The position numbers and the translations under genes are program-made. A DNA stretch of 6,925 nucleotides from assembly GCA_016195205.1 (NCBI GenBank), contig JACQAB010000173.1:1-6925 (forward strand), read 5' to 3'. The notes beneath the pieces were generated by a model that worked only from the letters and a program-made list of their open reading frames with translations, did no database searches and was not told where the DNA came from. The stretch is from Pseudomonadota bacterium (GTDB taxonomy: Bacteria; Pseudomonadota; Alphaproteobacteria; UBA9219; RGZA01). Positions 5,103 through 6,925 of the stretch are shown one piece after another. Each line of letters begins with the position of its first letter. Position 1 is the first letter of the stretch.

Positions 5103-5350
5103 GCTTTTTCCTGCGGCGAGGGGTAGGGACAATTTTCACGCCCGCAATGCACGGCATTTTTAATAACATAGGCCTGGCAGGTCGTACATTGCGCCATTTC
5201 CGTCGCCGGAAGATTTTTGCTGGTGGAAGCGGCTTTGGGCCCGAAAAAAGAGGGTTTTTCTCCTCCGTCCATCCGCCGCGCTTCGCGCGACATGTGGTGA
5301 ATTCCATAAGCCACGAAGGCGCCGAGAATCGTGAAAAAAAGCCAAGGCAT
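5099..5350 (-). CDS. Small membrane-anchored zinc-ribbon protein (PP0621-like)
   Basis: An 83-residue protein with an N-terminal hydrophobic segment (2-18, PWLFFTILGAFVAYGIH), a basic and polar linker (about 19-50), and a C-terminal four-cysteine cluster, C55-x2-C58 and C69-x4-C74, of zinc-ribbon type. Layout and size resemble the PP0621 family of uncharacterised proteins: a TM helix, then a ribbon preceded by a short M-x-x-C motif. The ribbon probably faces the cytoplasm, given the Arg and Lys residues after the helix. The ATG at 5350 lies 38 nt past the uvrB stop and has no convincing Shine-Dalgarno sequence, so it may rely on read-through from uvrB. Its TGA overlaps the amidohydrolase ATG (ATGA), implying coupled translation. 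Function unknown; the family call is a resemblance, not a search result. Confidence 0.72.
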   Translation of the reverse strand: MPWLFFTILGAFVAYGIHHMSREARRMDGGEKPSFFGPKAASTSKNLPATEMAQCTTCQAYVIKNAVHCGRENCPYPSPQEKA

Positions 5351-5388
5351 GGGAGTTATTTAAACAGGTTTGGCGGAAAGCGGCAACA

Positions 5389-6925
5389 TTACTGCCTGCG
5401 GGAAGACGGCAGCCGTGGCCGCATCGTGTCAGGATCCAGGCCAAGCTCTTTCACCTCCAACCGGCGGATTTGATCGCGCAGGCGCGCGGCTTCCTCGAAT
5501 TCCAGATCGCCCGCCGCGGCTTTCATCTTTTCTTCCAATTCGAAGATATGCGTTTTTAAATCCTTGCCTTCATAAGTGATTTCGTCGACTTTCACGGTGT
5601 AATGATCGGCCTCGTAGACCGAGCGCAGCACGTCGTTGATTTTTGATTTGATGCTTTCCGGCGTGATGCCATGCGCCTTGTTCCAGGCTTCCTGCTTCTC
5701 GCGGCGGCGGCTGGTTTCATCCATGGCCGCTTTCATGCTTTGCGTGACGCTGTCGGCATAAAGAATGACGCGCCCTTCGATATTACGCGCGGCGCGGCCC
5801 ATGGTTTGAATGAGCGAGATGCGCGAGCGCAGATAACCTTCTTTATCCGCATCTAGAATGGCTACAAGGCCGCATTCGGGAATATCCAGGCCTTCGCGCA
5901 GCAGGTTGATGCCCACCAGCACGTCATAAACGCCCATGCGCAGGTCGCGGATGATTTCGATGCGCTCCAGCGTTTCGACATCTGAATGGATGTAGCGGAC
6001 CTTCAGCCCCGCCTCGCTCATATATTCGGAAAGGGCTTCGGCCATTTTTTTAGTCAGCGTGGTGACCAGCACGCGCAGGCCTTTGGCCGCCATCGATTTG
6101 CATTCGGCCAGCAGATCATCCACCTGGGTGGCGGTGGGCCGCACGATGACTTGCGGATCGGTCAAGCCGGTGGGCCGCACCACCTGCTCGGTGAAAACGC
6201 CGCCGGTGCGTTCCAACTCCCACGGGCCGGGCGTGGCCGACACATACACCGTTTGCGGGCGCATCAGATTCCATTCCTCGAATTTCAGCGGACGGTTATC
6301 GACGCAGGACGGCAGGCGAAAGCCATATTCGGCCAGCGTGCTTTTGCGCGAATAATCGCCCTTATACATGGCAGAAAGCTGCGGCACCATGGCGTGGCTT
6401 TCATCCAGAATAAGCAGCGCGTTCGATGGCAGGTATTCGAACAACGTGGGCGGCGGCTCGCCCGGTTTGCGGCCCGTTAAATAACGCGAATAGTTTTCGA
6501 TGCCGCTGCAGCTGCCCATCGCCACCATCATGTCCAGATCGAAATTCGTGCGCTCTTCCAAGCGCTGCGCTTCCAGCAGCTTGCTGTTGGCGCGAAACAC
6601 CTGAAGCTGATCCTTAAGTTCGATCTTGATCTGTTGCACCGCCTGATTCAGCGTGGGTTTGGGCGTGACATAGTGGCTGTTGGCATAAATTTTCACCACC
6701 TCCAGCGCGGCGATTTTTTCGCCGGTGAGGGGATCGGCCTCGGTGATGCTTTCCACCTCGTCGCCGAAGAAGGAAAAGCGCCACGCGCGGTCTTCCAGAT
6801 GCGAGGGAAAAACTTCCAGCACGTCGCCGCGCACGCGGAACAGCCCGCGCCCGAAGCTTACGTCATTGCGCTGGTATTGCAGCGTTACCAGCTGGCGGAT
6901 GACGTCTTGCTGGCTCACCTTCTGG
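5389..6925 (-). CDS. uvrB: UvrABC system protein B, C-terminal 511 residues (runs off the right edge)
   Basis: The damage-verifying helicase-like subunit of nucleotide excision repair, which is loaded by UvrA and recruits UvrC. Residue numbers count from the first full codon (6924). Visible: the UvrB interaction-domain region LQYQRNDVSFGRGLFRVRGD at 15-34, CSGIENYSRYLTGRKPGEPP at 139-158, helicase motif II ILDESH at 172-177, motif III YVSATPG at 227-233, motif V GINLLREGLDIPE at 338-350, motif VI QTMGRAARN at 373-381, and a C-terminal UVR motif at about 459-492 (FELEEKM...LEFEEAARLRDQI) for UvrC contact. By comparison with E. coli UvrB, about 165 N-terminal residues, including Walker A and the beta-hairpin, lie outside. 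The frame stays open to the edge, so the GTG at 6918 is internal Val. No defect is seen. Confidence 0.97.
   Translation of the reverse strand, partial: QKVSQQDVIRQLVTLQYQRNDVSFGRGLFRVRGDVLEVFPSHLEDRAWRFSFFGDEVESITEADPLTGEKIAALEVVKIYANSHYVTPKPTLNQAVQQIKIELKDQLQVFRANSKLLEAQRLEERTNFDLDMMVAMGSCSGIENYSRYLTGRKPGEPPPTLFEYLPSNALLILDESHAMVPQLSAMYKGDYSRKSTLAEYGFRLPSCVDNRPLKFEEWNLMRPQTVYVSATPGPWELERTGGVFTEQVVRPTGLTDPQVIVRPTATQVDDLLAECKSMAAKGLRVLVTTLTKKMAEALSEYMSEAGLKVRYIHSDVETLERIEIIRDLRMGVYDVLVGINLLREGLDIPECGLVAILDADKEGYLRSRISLIQTMGRAARNIEGRVILYADSVTQSMKAAMDETSRRREKQEAWNKAHGITPESIKSKINDVLRSVYEADHYTVKVDEITYEGKDLKTHIFELEEKMKAAAGDLEFEEAARLRDQIRRLEVKELGLDPDTMRPRLPSSRRQ

Noticed and set aside
5103..5132. 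TTG-initiated 10-residue extension of the amidohydrolase
   Set aside because: ATG 5102 has AGGAAA at 6-nt spacing and forms an ATGA overlap with the upstream gene; TTG would require a longer overlap for no gain in family similarity.
5986..6480. A 164-codon plus-strand frame opposite uvrB
   Set aside because: It lies antisense to the helicase motifs of uvrB and has antisense-type composition.
6916..6918. GTG as a possible uvrB start
   Set aside because: The frame continues to the window edge and the sequence corresponds to about residue 166 onward of E. coli UvrB, so this is an internal Val codon.

Overview
The window looks like an ordinary chromosomal segment of a moderately GC-rich alphaproteobacterium. 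Three things point there: a ubiquinol-cytochrome c chaperone (CBP3-like) gene next to a DUF177/YceD gene, divergent from a BamE lipoprotein gene; the alphaproteobacterial form of the DUF177 C-terminus; and a GTCATCCCGG-type palindromic intergenic repeat. The sequence alone does not fix the order or genus.

Layout, left to right. (1) 1-1750, leftward: rpmF (zinc-ribbon L32), plsX and the start of fabH. plsX and fabH overlap by ATGA. A 123-bp inverted-repeat element with G-quadruplex motifs on both strands separates rpmF from plsX. (2) 1751-1896: a divergent promoter region. (3) 1897-2466, rightward: an unrecognised 189-residue protein built from two diverged copies of one ~65-residue unit. (4) 2468-3579, leftward: DUF177/YceD, preceded in transcription order by the CBP3-like chaperone. 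(5) 3611-4084, rightward: BamE lipoprotein, with its start only 31 bp from the chaperone start. (6) 4085-4223: a 121-bp multi-hairpin palindromic repeat between convergent genes. (7) 4224-6925, leftward: uvrB (3' three-quarters), a small membrane-anchored zinc-ribbon protein, and an N-formylglutamate amidohydrolase family enzyme coupled to it by a second ATGA overlap.

Functional themes: phospholipid and fatty-acid initiation (PlsX, FabH) with ribosome components or biogenesis (L32, YceD), in the yceD-rpmF-plsX-fabH order also known from E. coli; bc1 complex assembly; outer-membrane protein assembly; nucleotide excision repair; and an amidohydrolase of uncertain substrate.

Most of the window is conserved housekeeping. 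The best candidate for something undescribed is the two-repeat gene, which sits on the opposite strand inside the otherwise conserved yceD-rpmF-plsX-fabH order. Its two repeats differ mainly at synonymous positions in this frame, which is internal evidence that it is a real protein gene. No defence system, CRISPR array, tRNA, rRNA, transposase or phage gene was seen.
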